Positions 41,087 to 51,232 of a stretch of DNA of 64,000 bases are shown here, piece by piece. A program made the position numbers and the translations under genes. Numbering within the stretch: the first letter of the stretch is position 1; the number at the start of each line of letters is the position of its first letter. The notes under the pieces are model-generated. The model worked only from the letters and a program-made list of their open reading frames with translations. It did no database searches and was not told where the DNA came from. The DNA comes from JBIKWM01 sp044356305 (GTDB lineage: Bacteria; Bacteroidota; Bacteroidia; UBA10329), in assembly GCA_044356305.1 (NCBI GenBank), contig JBIKWM010000001.1, positions 186,001-250,000 on the forward strand, given 5' to 3'.

Positions 41087-43744
41087 ATGTTCAGAATTCA
41101 CCCCTTTGTCTTTCTATCCCTGCTATTCATCGGCAGTGCGGCCTCGGCCCAGACGGTAGGTATCTCAAGTTCAGCTTTCACTCCGAACTCTGCCTCGATA
41201 CTTGACGTGTCGAGCACCACCAAAGGCGTTCTGTTGCCGCGGATGACCACAGCCGAACGGGGCACCTACACCACCACCTCGAGCCTTGGCGCCACCCACA
41301 AGGGCGTGACCATCTTCAACACCACTACCAACCGGTATGATTACTGGGACGGCACACAGTGGCTGCAGATGGCGGCCGTGGGCTCGACCGGCAGCGATTT
41401 CATCCAGAATCAAGTGGCCGCCTCGCAGACCGCGGACTTCCGCATCAGCGGCAAAGGGATATTCGGGAACGGCACCGCGGGGGCCCCTTCGGTGACCTTT
41501 GAGGGGTCGCAGACCACGGGCCTCTACCGCTCTGCCGCAGATGTGCTCTCCATCAGCACCGCAGGGGGTGAGCGCGTGAGGGTCGGCTCGACAGGGGTGG
41601 TCCGGCTCACGAACTACGCCAGCGGCATGTTGGGGGTCGATGCCAGCGGTGATGTTCAGACAAGGTCAATCGCTGTTTCGGCAACGGGAATAGATGTCAC
41701 CGATGGCAACGGTGTGGCAGGCAACCCCACCCTTAACCTCAACTACGCCAACGCGAGCACCGGGGGCAAATACCCTCAGGGCAACTTCGGGCAGTTTGAG
41801 AGCCATGGCACCTACTCCGACTTCAATACTACCCCAGGTCATTGGGGCTGGAACTATGTCGCAGGCACAACCAACGCCCCCAATGCCACATCGAGCCAAT
41901 GGTACAGGGGGGTCTTCAGCTTAGGTTCACAGTATCCGGCCAGAGGGGCCAATGGTTACTCGCTCGAACTGGCCTACCCGAGATACAGCGGTGCCACGGC
42001 CGGGGTATGGATGCGCACGGTGGAGAACGGTGCCATAGGCTCATGGATAAGGATCGATGCCGGGAGCAACAACACCAACTTCATCTGGAACCAGAACGCC
42101 TCTGCTCAGACAACCGGCAATTTCTGGGTGAGCGGCACAGGGCGCACCAACGGCACATTCACGGGAGGCGGAAGCACGGTGATCAGTGCCGACAATATCC
42201 AGGTGAACGACCTCGGTGCCGGTGCCCGCTTTGCCTACATCGACCTTGAGGGAGACGACACTTACACCGACTATGGCCTGCGTCTGATCCGTGGCAACGG
42301 AGGTGTGAATGCCACCTCGACCCTCACACACCGGGGCACCGGTGACCTACAGATACACACCAACGAGGCGGCCGCGCTCACCTTCCATACCACCAATGCC
42401 GAACGCATGAGGATCCAGGCCGGAGGCAATGTGGGGGTGAATTCAAATGCTCCGTCAAACAGGCTCTATGTCAACGATGTGGCCGCCACCATGGCCACTG
42501 TGAACACCTATCAGTTCGGCATCGGTCTGAGTGGGGCCACAAACCTTACGCTGGGTGCCGATGCCTCATATGGGCTTATTCAGACTTGGGCAAGCAAGCC
42601 TCTGCTCATCAACAGCCAAGGCAACAATGTCGGAATAGGCATGACCTCTGCGCCAACTCAAAGGCTTGATGTCAACGGAGGAATCCGATCCGTTGATTAT
42701 GGCGCTGCAGGTTCGGTGAACGTGATGGTAGGAGACGACACCTATTTCACGGATATTGACGTAGGAAGTATGGTCGGACTTTACAGCACAAGCAATACCG
42801 CTGTGGGCGGTCTGAGGTTCGGGAGTTCTGGCGGGGCATACCTATACGGAGCCACTGACAACATCGGTGTCGGAAATACGGCACCCACCCACAAACTCCA
42901 TGTGACGGGCGACATCTGGGCCGAAGGGCGATATGTCGTTCAGAATGGAACAGACGGGGGATCTACCAGAGGTATTCGAATGTGGACTGCAACAGATTCC
43001 AATTGGGGGATCTACATGGGCCAGAGCGGTGGCGGCCGCTCACTTTCGGGAGGCACGGCCACAGCCGGTGGAGGCTTCTCTGCCCATGCCATCAGATTCA
43101 GGGTGAATGCGGACGCAACCCAAGGTTTCATATTTGAAAACAACGCTGAATCTAACCTGATGAGTATCAGGGGCGACAACGGGCGAACCACATTCCGAGG
43201 AGGCGTTTTCTTGGATTGCAACGACTGTGGTTCAACCACAACAATCGATGGAAATCAGAATTGGGGCGACCTTACCATTCAGGGCCGGGTCCTTTCTACC
43301 AATAGCAACCTGCATCTCTCTCCCCCAGGGGGCTCAAGGGTCATTATAAACTCGGCCTACCGCGCAGCCGGAGGTGGTGGTGGAACAACGGGGCTTGATA
43401 TTGAGGACGGAGGTATCAGGATGCGGAAGAATTATCGCTGGATCAACAGGTACGGTTCAACAGGCGGCTACGGTTGGGGATCACAGACGCACAATCTGGG
43501 CAACTGGGATTTCTGCGCAGTTGGGCATGTCGGATTCAGAAATACCAATAGCGCGACTGATGAGGATGATGACGTTCAATGTGCCGTTTATCCTCAGGCG
43601 CATGCAGGCCCCGGAGAAGGCGACCAGTGGGATTCGTGGTTCACCTACCAATACAACTCCAGGCCTTTGTGGTTCATGTATCTCGAGGGATATGCCGATA
43701 CCAATGCCACCAACTGTGCCGCCATGTGCATGAATCTGGATTGA
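41087..43744 (+). CDS. Fibre-like secreted protein, paralogue B
   Basis: 885 residues, signal peptide SAASAQ. The N-terminal ~520 residues match paralogue A almost codon for codon. The variable part starts at LDVNGGIRSVDYGAAG. Residues ~530-610 are shared with a later block of paralogue C (VNVMVGDD, FTDIDVGS, AYLYGA), then a unique end: QNGTDGGSTRGIRMWTATD, a Cys pair (LDCNDCGS), and a final ~140-residue module (GGYGWGSQTHNLGNWDFCAVG ... NCAAMCMNLD) with conserved-looking Cys and Trp. No sorting domain or S74 chaperone is seen. The stop overlaps the ATG of a thioredoxin-like gene (TGATG), so they are translationally coupled. Confidence 0.88.
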   Translation: MFRIHPFVFLSLLFIGSAASAQTVGISSSAFTPNSASILDVSSTTKGVLLPRMTTAERGTYTTTSSLGATHKGVTIFNTTTNRYDYWDGTQWLQMAAVGSTGSDFIQNQVAASQTADFRISGKGIFGNGTAGAPSVTFEGSQTTGLYRSAADVLSISTAGGERVRVGSTGVVRLTNYASGMLGVDASGDVQTRSIAVSATGIDVTDGNGVAGNPTLNLNYANASTGGKYPQGNFGQFESHGTYSDFNTTPGHWGWNYVAGTTNAPNATSSQWYRGVFSLGSQYPARGANGYSLELAYPRYSGATAGVWMRTVENGAIGSWIRIDAGSNNTNFIWNQNASAQTTGNFWVSGTGRTNGTFTGGGSTVISADNIQVNDLGAGARFAYIDLEGDDTYTDYGLRLIRGNGGVNATSTLTHRGTGDLQIHTNEAAALTFHTTNAERMRIQAGGNVGVNSNAPSNRLYVNDVAATMATVNTYQFGIGLSGATNLTLGADASYGLIQTWASKPLLINSQGNNVGIGMTSAPTQRLDVNGGIRSVDYGAAGSVNVMVGDDTYFTDIDVGSMVGLYSTSNTAVGGLRFGSSGGAYLYGATDNIGVGNTAPTHKLHVTGDIWAEGRYVVQNGTDGGSTRGIRMWTATDSNWGIYMGQSGGGRSLSGGTATAGGGFSAHAIRFRVNADATQGFIFENNAESNLMSIRGDNGRTTFRGGVFLDCNDCGSTTTIDGNQNWGDLTIQGRVLSTNSNLHLSPPGGSRVIINSAYRAAGGGGGTTGLDIEDGGIRMRKNYRWINRYGSTGGYGWGSQTHNLGNWDFCAVGHVGFRNTNSATDEDDDVQCAVYPQAHAGPGEGDQWDSWFTYQYNSRPLWFMYLEGYADTNATNCAAMCMNLD

Positions 43745-45177
43745 TGCCGAGCTGGATAATCCGCTCTCTTTTCTTTGGTTTTTGCCTATGTCAAGGATTA
43801 TGGGCTGGTAAAGGATTTGCGTTTGAGTTCCGAATGGCGGAATCCGGGCCAAAGGTTCCAAAGGAGTTCATTCTGATTTTCGGTAGGTATCAACAAGGCG
43901 TTGACGTCATTTTAGATTCGGTTAAGGTCACGGCTCTTCCTTTTTCTCAAGAGTTCAATTTGAAAGGAAAATCCAGAGGTCTGTATTTCCTTCAGATATC
44001 ACATCGGGGCCAAGGCGTCAATAGGGCCGAGTTCCTAGGCTCTGCCTCAGAATCTGGAATGGTGGTTGAGACCGACTATTGGGGTCTGATGAACGGATTT
44101 GTAGCAATCACCGGTTCAACAGAGAACGAAGCCTACGGCCAACTGATAACCGCAAAGGGAATTTTTGATGAAAAGCTGTCTGGGCTTGAGATGCGCCTTC
44201 GGTCATTGAGTCCTTTCGACAAAGATTTTAACAGGAATACCACGCTTATTGTCGATTCCATTAACAAAGTCATAGGGGCGTTGAATTTCGACCTCAAGGT
44301 AGTCAGGGCCGCATACAAAGGCACTTTTTGCGCACAGGTGATGGTACCAATGACCCTACACCCAAGCCATGAATGGAATACAGAATGGGCCAAGGAATAT
44401 GACAGTTATTTCGCTTTGATGAATGAGCACTACCTGGATTCTCTGCCGGTTACGCCAGAGGCCCTAAATCATTATGCCCTCGAGGATAAGATTGCTTTCT
44501 ATCTGGACCGCTATACGATGAAGAGTACGGATGGGGCTCAGAAAGGAATTGACGTCATCATGAGAATCTCTTCTGGCAACGAAGAGGTCCGGTCTCACGT
44601 GTTCAACATGCTGCTGCGCAATTTCCTGAATTTCAAAACTGAGACCTTGGCCAAATACCTGTTGGACAACTATGCGGACGGCTGTACTATGAAATTGAGT
44701 GTAGAGGAATTCAAAAGGCTCTCATCCATGAAGGCCGCGATGGTCGGTGGGCGTATACCGGAATTGAACCTGCCGGACCGAGACGGTAAGCGAAAATCCC
44801 TACACGACTATGCCGCTACCAATCGCTACACGGTGGTGTTCGTTTGGTTGAGCTGGTGTGCCATGTGCCAAAGGGAGATACCGAAACTTCAGGACCTCTT
44901 CGGCAAATGGCAGAAGAAGGGGCTTGGAGTATATGCCATCTCGTTGGATGAGAAAAGGGAGGACTGGTTGGCCGGTCTCGACAGTAAATGGAGATTCAAT
45001 CACCCGAACGTGTCAGAACTTGTGCCCATCAATAGCTCATCAGTGGCCAATATGCTAGGCATATCCACAACCCCAAAGGTCTTCATCCTAAACAATACAG
45101 GTGAGATTGTTGCCAAGGACCTCTATGGCGAGAGTCTGAAACTGAAACTTGAGGAGCTTTTTGCCAGCTCTAAGTGA
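43744..45177 (+). CDS. Exported TlpA-like thiol-disulfide protein
   Basis: 477 residues from ATG 43744, which overlaps the fibre B stop by one base. Signal peptide (CLCQGLWAGKGFAF). An N-terminal beta-sandwich and helical middle, as in Bacteroidota TlpA proteins with a DUF4369-like domain (residues ~30-340), is followed by a thioredoxin domain (~345-477) starting GRIPELNLPDRDGK, with a CAMC active site near 373-376 and the cis-Pro loop STTPKVFIL. It probably reduces or shuffles disulfides in the periplasm; the Cys-containing tail of fibre B is an attractive client, which is only an inference. G+C content is lower than in the surrounding genes. Confidence 0.87.
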   Translation: MPSWIIRSLFFGFCLCQGLWAGKGFAFEFRMAESGPKVPKEFILIFGRYQQGVDVILDSVKVTALPFSQEFNLKGKSRGLYFLQISHRGQGVNRAEFLGSASESGMVVETDYWGLMNGFVAITGSTENEAYGQLITAKGIFDEKLSGLEMRLRSLSPFDKDFNRNTTLIVDSINKVIGALNFDLKVVRAAYKGTFCAQVMVPMTLHPSHEWNTEWAKEYDSYFALMNEHYLDSLPVTPEALNHYALEDKIAFYLDRYTMKSTDGAQKGIDVIMRISSGNEEVRSHVFNMLLRNFLNFKTETLAKYLLDNYADGCTMKLSVEEFKRLSSMKAAMVGGRIPELNLPDRDGKRKSLHDYAATNRYTVVFVWLSWCAMCQREIPKLQDLFGKWQKKGLGVYAISLDEKREDWLAGLDSKWRFNHPNVSELVPINSSSVANMLGISTTPKVFILNNTGEIVAKDLYGESLKLKLEELFASSK

Positions 45178-45434
45178 GAAGGGTTATCCAGATCGTTATC
45201 AATGAATTTCTGAATTGAAATGCCAAGTTGGGCATTATTAAATTGCTTGACTAATTGTGCGCCTCCTAAGAATATCATGATGACATATTATTGTTTGTCA
45301 ATACATTATGCCTTTATTTGTTAAATTTCAGGATTTGGATCCTATTCCGTAAGTACAAAATCTGTCAATGAAGTAGGTGGCAGAAGGCAGAACTTCGCGA
45401 AGTTTCATTTCTTGGTATGACCCATCCCCATCTC

Positions 45435-48400
45435 ATGAACAAGTTTATTCTCTTCATTTTCTGCGCATTGCTCTGCTCAGAAGCCCATGCCCAGACGGTA
45501 GGCATTTCAAGTTCAGCTTTCACCCCGAACTCTGCGTCCATCCTTGATGTCTCGAGTTCCACAAAGGGTGTTCTGCTCCCGCGGATGACCACGGCTGAAC
45601 GCGGAACCTATACTGCGACATCGAGCCTAGGGGCCACCCACAAGGGCATAACCATCTTCAACACCACTACTAGCCGTTATGACTACTGGGATGGCACCCA
45701 GTGGCTGCAACTTGCCGCTGTTGGTGCCTCGGGGTCAGACTTCATCCAGAATCAGGTGGCCGCCTCGCAGACCGCGGACTTCCGCATCAGCGGCAAAGGG
45801 ATTTTCGGGAATGGCACTGCGGTGGCTCCTTCAGTGACCTTTGAGGGGTCGCAGACCACGGGCCTCTACCGCTCTGCCGCAGATGTGCTCTCTATCAGCA
45901 CGGCAGGGGGCGAGCGCGTGAGGGTCGGCTCGACAGGGGTGGTACGACTCACTAACTACGCCAGCGGCATGTTGGGGGTCGATGCGAGCGGTGATGTTCA
46001 GACAAGGTCAATCGCTGTTTCGGCATCGGGTATTGATGTCACCAATGGCAATGGGGTCTCAGGTAATCCGACACTCAACCTGAATTACGCTAACTCAAGC
46101 ACTGGGGGGCCATATCCGCAGGGCAACTTCGGGCAGTTTGTGCCCAGTGCCTCCAATCCGACTGATTTCAATACCACCCCGGGATATTGGGGCTGGAACT
46201 TTGTGGCCGGCACCACAAATGCACCCAATGCTACTTCAAGCCAATGGTACAGAGGCGTATTTGCCCTCGGATCCGAGTACCCTGCACGCGGAGCCAACAG
46301 CTATTCGCTCGAACTGGCCTACCCGCGATACAGCGGTGCCACAGCCGGGGTGTGGATGCGTACGGTAGAAAACGGTGCCATTGGGTCATGGATCAGGATA
46401 GATGCCGGGAGCAACAACACCAACTTCATCTGGAACCAGAACGCCTCCGCTCAGACCACAGGCAATTTCTGGGTGAGCGGCACAGGGCGCACCAATGGCA
46501 CATTGACGGGGGGCGGGAGCACGGTGATCAGTGCCGACAATATCCAGGTGAACGATCTTGGTGCGGGTTCACGCTTCGCCTATATCGACCTTGAGGGTGA
46601 TGATACCTACACCGACTATGGCCTGCGTCTGATCCGTGGCAACGGGGGCGTGAATGCCACCTCGACCCTCACACACCGTGGCACCGGTGACCTTCAGATA
46701 CACACCAACGAGGCAGCAGCGCTCACCTTCCATACCACGAATGCCGAACGCATGAGGATCCAGGCCGGAGGCAATGTGGGCGTGAATTCAAATGCTCCTT
46801 CAAACCGGCTCTACACCAATGATGTGGCTGCCACCATGGCAACTACAAATACCTATCAGTTCGGAATTGGACTGAGCGGAACAACAAACATGACCTTGGG
46901 CTCTGATGCCTCTTTTGGCCTGATGCAGACCTGGGCAAGTAAGCCACTCCTTATCAACAGCCAAGGGAATAACGTAGGCATAGGCATGACAACCGCCCCG
47001 ACAGCGAGGCTCGATGTGACCCACGCAGTGGCCGATCGGGTGGTGAGGATCAGGAACACCAACAACGCGGCCTCATCAAATGGCATTTTGGTCTCCACAA
47101 CAAGAACAGCTTCTGATGCCTACATCCTGAATCTCGATGCCAATGGCACGAGCCGAATGATTGCATTGAGCGATGGCAATGTTGGGATTGGCACTACAAC
47201 CCCCGCCAGCGTATTGCACATTATTACTACACAGACTGGAAATGTTTCAAAGTTGCATAATACCGGACTTGGGGCTGGTTCACTTGTAGGTTACGAATTC
47301 GGAAAGGCCAACTCGAACTTTAACATGGCTGAATTCAGATACAATCATGTGGCAGATGGAAGTACGAGCAACTATGTGAGTCTTGGACTATGGAGTCAAG
47401 CTAGCACCCTTAACGTAGTTGGTACGGGCAATGTCGGGATTAGCACTGCCACTCCTGGCTATAAACTGGATGTAAATGGTGGAATTAGGTCCATTGATTA
47501 CGGTGCCGCAGGAGCCGTGAATGTGATGGTCGGTGATGACGCTTATTTCACTGACATTGATGTGGGGAGTATCATGGGTCTATACAGCTCGAGCAACAAT
47601 GCTGTGGGCGGGCTACGCTTTGGCAATACTGGCGGTGCCTATTTGTACGGTGCCTCAAATAACATAGGAATCGGAAATACCGCGCCTGCTCAAAAGCTGG
47701 ATGTGACTGGCAATGCCCGCATTAATAATGCGTTTGAAGGTGATGTGGGCCATGGCGCCACATGGGCCGGCTGGGCCAACTATAGTCAGGCAAACACAAC
47801 AGGCTATTCTGTTCTTGCCAGTTCAGATGGTGGCTACACTCTTATAAATAAGCAAAGTACAGCGGGCTATATCGGTTTCCGAGTGGCGAATGCAGATGTC
47901 GCTGTGATAACCAACACAGGCAATTTGGGGGTCGGAACCACAGCGCCAGGTTATTCAAGGCTTTACAGCTATCAGTCTCAACTCACAGCTAATGGTGATG
48001 GTCAAGCATCGATCTGGGCATACCGAACGCGTGACTCTCAGAATGATGGTACTGGATATGGGATTTACACCACCAACACGGGTATGACAGGATTTACCTA
48101 TTGGGGGGACGTTTACACCTTTGGCGTTCATGGTGCCACTTATGGCGACTACACCAGGACCGGTGGTGTATTGGGCTCAGGAGGAGGGACATCGGGCTGG
48201 GGTAGCCTAGGCTACAAAGGCAGCAATAGTGTATATTACGGGGTTTATGGAAGTAATGGATATGCAAGCGGAGGAGGTTTTCTGCCCACCACCAAATCAC
48301 TTGGTATTGGGGGTGGTTTTGCAGGTGGTGTCATCGGTTCATGGTCAATGGGCGAGGTGATGGGGAGCATCAATACAGGCGAACTCTTCGCCTCTTACAA

Positions 48401-48935
48401 CCTAGGCAATGAATATACCAGTGGCTTTTCAGCGGAGATTGTCGAGGTGGAGGGAAAGCGTGTCGCAGCCTATAGTGTTACCAGTACCGATGTGAAGGTG
48501 TATGCCGATGGCACCGGTGTGCTAAGCGCTGAATCCGTTTTTGTTGCCTTTGATGGAGACTTCGCACAATTGCTGGGGTCGAAGCCAACGGTGACAGTAT
48601 CCGCACTCGGCAGCCCGGCAACACTTTATGTACAGAGCGTTGGTAAAGACGGTTTTACAGTGGCGAGTGCCGGTGGACCTGTCTCAACAGAGTTCATGTG
48701 GATAGCTGTAGGCCGCAGGACCGATGCCGGATCGAAGCCCAGCCTGCCTGCTGATATCGCGGACAAGAAGTTTGACGACAACCTGAAAGGAGTGATGTTC
48801 AACGAGAACAATAAGGAGCAGAGTGCCACCCCGGTCTGGTGGGATGGTAGCAGGATACGGTTTGATGCTGCCCCTGAAGAGAAAAGAAAAAAGGAGCCTG
48901 AACATGACCCGAACAAGGGGAGGGCCAAGATGTGA
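45435..48935 (+). CDS. Fibre-like secreted protein, paralogue C
   Basis: 1166 residues from ATG 45435 (MNKFILFIFCALLCSEAHAQ); an ATG at 45417 would add six residues. N-terminal ~520 residues are paralogous to A and B in a patchwork manner. After MTTAPTARLDV come several fibre repeats (NVGIGTTTPASVLHI, NVGISTATPGYKLDVNGG, NIGIGNTAPAQKLDVTGN, NLGVGTTAPG), then Gly/Tyr-rich strands and a C-terminal domain (~985-1166; GELFASYNLGNEYTSGFSAE) ending in a charged tail (EEKRKKEPEHDPNKGRAKM). Similar to large trimeric tail-fibre-like proteins. The stop abuts the M28 peptidase frame. Confidence 0.88.
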   Translation: MNKFILFIFCALLCSEAHAQTVGISSSAFTPNSASILDVSSSTKGVLLPRMTTAERGTYTATSSLGATHKGITIFNTTTSRYDYWDGTQWLQLAAVGASGSDFIQNQVAASQTADFRISGKGIFGNGTAVAPSVTFEGSQTTGLYRSAADVLSISTAGGERVRVGSTGVVRLTNYASGMLGVDASGDVQTRSIAVSASGIDVTNGNGVSGNPTLNLNYANSSTGGPYPQGNFGQFVPSASNPTDFNTTPGYWGWNFVAGTTNAPNATSSQWYRGVFALGSEYPARGANSYSLELAYPRYSGATAGVWMRTVENGAIGSWIRIDAGSNNTNFIWNQNASAQTTGNFWVSGTGRTNGTLTGGGSTVISADNIQVNDLGAGSRFAYIDLEGDDTYTDYGLRLIRGNGGVNATSTLTHRGTGDLQIHTNEAAALTFHTTNAERMRIQAGGNVGVNSNAPSNRLYTNDVAATMATTNTYQFGIGLSGTTNMTLGSDASFGLMQTWASKPLLINSQGNNVGIGMTTAPTARLDVTHAVADRVVRIRNTNNAASSNGILVSTTRTASDAYILNLDANGTSRMIALSDGNVGIGTTTPASVLHIITTQTGNVSKLHNTGLGAGSLVGYEFGKANSNFNMAEFRYNHVADGSTSNYVSLGLWSQASTLNVVGTGNVGISTATPGYKLDVNGGIRSIDYGAAGAVNVMVGDDAYFTDIDVGSIMGLYSSSNNAVGGLRFGNTGGAYLYGASNNIGIGNTAPAQKLDVTGNARINNAFEGDVGHGATWAGWANYSQANTTGYSVLASSDGGYTLINKQSTAGYIGFRVANADVAVITNTGNLGVGTTAPGYSRLYSYQSQLTANGDGQASIWAYRTRDSQNDGTGYGIYTTNTGMTGFTYWGDVYTFGVHGATYGDYTRTGGVLGSGGGTSGWGSLGYKGSNSVYYGVYGSNGYASGGGFLPTTKSLGIGGGFAGGVIGSWSMGEVMGSINTGELFASYNLGNEYTSGFSAEIVEVEGKRVAAYSVTSTDVKVYADGTGVLSAESVFVAFDGDFAQLLGSKPTVTVSALGSPATLYVQSVGKDGFTVASAGGPVSTEFMWIAVGRRTDAGSKPSLPADIADKKFDDNLKGVMFNENNKEQSATPVWWDGSRIRFDAAPEEKRKKEPEHDPNKGRAKM

Positions 48936-48991
48936 GTAACATTGACGGTCATCCGGTCTCCATTTTCGGGGATGTCCGAATTTCAGGATTG

Positions 48992-49909
48992 ATGCGTAAG
49001 AGAGAGCCCTTTGACTTGGTTTGGTCAAAGGGTCCTCTCCTTTTTACAATTCTGTTCATGACTTGTTTTCTGGTGGCCAGTTGGTCACCTTCGTTTGCTC
49101 AGCAGCCAATTGATGACCGACTAAGGGCCCATGTCGGCCGGCTAGCTGCCGATACACTGAATGGCCGTGCGGCCGGAAGCATGGACGAATTAGGTGCAGC
49201 CTTATACATCATGGGTATGCTTGCTGAAGATGGAATATCTACCACGAGGCTCCCTTTTATGGTGTGTCCGCAACAAGGCGACACACTCAGGTGTCATAAC
49301 CTCAGTGCGAGCATAGGCCGCGGTGCCGACAGCACCATCGTATTCTGCGCCCACTACGACCATTTGGGTATGGGCAGTGGCAAGAGTAAGGAGATCGTAA
49401 AAAAATGTGTGCATCCCGGGGCCGATGACAATGCCAGTGGAGTTGCAGTGTTGCTGGAACTTGCCCGGCAATTGGTGCAGGATTCCACATCCGCCCGATT
49501 CAATTATCTGTTCCTTTTCCCATCGGCCCATGAGATAGGCCTATACGGGTCAAAGTCCGTGGTGCAGAGCAGATTGCTCGATACTCTAAATATCAGAGCG
49601 GTGATCAACTTGGATATGGTGGGCCGCATGGATGCGCGTGAGCACCGCGTCAGAGTGAACCATTGCTTCAAAGGCATTGATTTCATTTTCAACGACCGTG
49701 CACCCGATGCGGTGCGTATCACCACCGAAGATGCATCGATGATAACCAACGACCTCACCATTTTCTGCGAGGCCGGTCTGCCTGCCATGTCCATCACCAC
49801 TGGCCTGCATCAGGACTACCACAGATGCTCGGATACAGCCGATAAGCTCAACTATGCCGGCATGGTTGAAATCAAGGATATGTTGATTCACATGCTCAAA
49901 AAACTCTGA
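48992..49909 (+). CDS. Secreted M28-family zinc peptidase
   Basis: 305 residues from ATG 48992, which opens a signal peptide (LLFTILFMTCFLVASWSPSFAQ); a GTG at 48932 overlapping the fibre C stop would lengthen it by 20. All M28 ligands appear: HYDHLG (His/Asp), PGADDNASG (bridging Asp), AHEIGLYGS (Glu pair region), NLDMVGR (Asp) and the final His in HQDYHRCSDT. Family members are aminopeptidases or carboxypeptidases with two zinc ions. Export places it in the periplasm or outside. It is the downstream partner of fibre C, as the TlpA-like and Fib_succ genes are for B and A. Confidence 0.92.
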   Translation: MRKREPFDLVWSKGPLLFTILFMTCFLVASWSPSFAQQPIDDRLRAHVGRLAADTLNGRAAGSMDELGAALYIMGMLAEDGISTTRLPFMVCPQQGDTLRCHNLSASIGRGADSTIVFCAHYDHLGMGSGKSKEIVKKCVHPGADDNASGVAVLLELARQLVQDSTSARFNYLFLFPSAHEIGLYGSKSVVQSRLLDTLNIRAVINLDMVGRMDAREHRVRVNHCFKGIDFIFNDRAPDAVRITTEDASMITNDLTIFCEAGLPAMSITTGLHQDYHRCSDTADKLNYAGMVEIKDMLIHMLKKL

Positions 49910-49922
49910 GGCACATGGCGCC

Positions 49923-51062
49923 TCACTGATTCTCGCCCCAGTCTGTGACCCGGTATTTCCCTTCTGAAAGCATGTTGAGCATGGCCACCCTGCGTCCGGG
50001 CAGCATGACGACATACTCTGATAATCGGAGGTCGGGCCGATAGTAGTCGGTGCACAGCATCTGAGCACCGGAACGGAAGGCCACCTCTCTGCGCGCGGCA
50101 TCGTTCAGCCGGGCTTCATCTCCCGGTGTGTCGGTACGGGTTCGAATGATGTAGCCCTGCCGCACCAGTTGTGCAACGTCTGGAGATTCGGGCCCATCGC
50201 GTTTGATGAAAGCCGCATCATCGCGCCCGGGTTTGGAGAATGAGAACATCCATCGGCCGCAGAATGAAGGGTGGCCGCTGCCGTAGAGTTCGGTATGCCG
50301 CATGTTGCCGTTGATGATGAAAATGACCTTGCCGCGCACCTCATGTAGCAGAGGCCAGCCCTTGGCATCAAGTCGCTGCCTGATGGAGTAAAAGCTCTTT
50401 CTCAGGTCATCGGGGCGGTACACCATGTGCTCCTTGCCCTTGAAAACCTCAGCTATCTCGGCATCTACAGTTTCCAGCGCTAAGGAATCGAACGGCATCA
50501 CCTTGGTAAAGCCCAGCCCCACGCGGTTACCCGCGCCCTCTTCCTTCGGCTCTACGAGAATATATATCGGCAGGCTGCGCGGATGAGCCAAAAGCCAGTC
50601 TCGCACCGCCTCGAGGCTCTGCTTGAAGGTGAGGTAATGCGTATTGTAGTCTATATCAGCTATATGAAGAACTTTCATTCCTGGGGCATCGAGCTCGGGA
50701 TGGCCGCTCCTGCGCAGGTTATGGAACAGCCATGCCCCGCGATGCTTGCTGTAAAGGCCTCCATCAGGGTCATGATGAATATCTATCTCAAGACAGCGGA
50801 TGCCGTACTGACTGAACTGATCCGGAAAGGGCAGATGCGAATAGAACAGTTGATCGGCCGGGCTGCTCTTCTTCTTCTGGTTGATGAAAAGGTCCAGGTG
50901 CCGCAGGGCAAAGAAGATGTTGCGGTCCATGGGCTTGCGATAGCTGTTGTGGCTACCCAGAACCTGGATATGATTGAGCGGCACCGAGTCGGCCACGGTG
51001 ACCTGCGCCAAAGCTGTCACCTGAATGGACATCAACGCGAAAAGTAGAAGTAGCCGTGCCAT
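49923..51062 (-). CDS. Ca2+-dependent PI-PLC-like phosphodiesterase
   Basis: 379 residues from ATG 51062 (MARLLLLFALMSIQVTALAQ signal peptide); an upstream in-frame extension lacks such features. TIM-barrel phosphodiesterase of the PI-PLC superfamily: first catalytic His in IQVLGSHNSYRK, metal-site Glu/Asp in RCLEIDIHHD, second His in HRGAWLFHN, and YILVEPKEEG. Resembles the secreted calcium-dependent phosphoinositide PLC group of bacteria. Likely cleaves glycerophospho- or inositol-lipids outside the inner membrane; the substrate is unproved. It is a convergent neighbour of the M28 gene (13-bp gap). Confidence 0.88.
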   Translation of the reverse strand: MARLLLLFALMSIQVTALAQVTVADSVPLNHIQVLGSHNSYRKPMDRNIFFALRHLDLFINQKKKSSPADQLFYSHLPFPDQFSQYGIRCLEIDIHHDPDGGLYSKHRGAWLFHNLRRSGHPELDAPGMKVLHIADIDYNTHYLTFKQSLEAVRDWLLAHPRSLPIYILVEPKEEGAGNRVGLGFTKVMPFDSLALETVDAEIAEVFKGKEHMVYRPDDLRKSFYSIRQRLDAKGWPLLHEVRGKVIFIINGNMRHTELYGSGHPSFCGRWMFSFSKPGRDDAAFIKRDGPESPDVAQLVRQGYIIRTRTDTPGDEARLNDAARREVAFRSGAQMLCTDYYRPDLRLSEYVVMLPGRRVAMLNMLSEGKYRVTDWGENQ

Positions 51063-51232
51063 CTGCTGACGGTCAAAAGTAGGCCCACGGCAAGGGCAAT
51101 GGCCCTTCCGACACCATGTCAAACTGACTTCAATGCCTACCTGACGATTGCCGTTCATCGATCCATAGTTTTTCCAATATTAGGGGCACTCAATCCGAAG
51201 ACCCATCCCCCCAAAAAATACCGTTGCGTAGC

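Noticed and set aside
29769..48935. Prophage tail-fibre region
   Set aside because: The proteins are fibre-like but carry signal peptides, and no terminase, capsid, portal, baseplate, integrase or lysis gene is present.
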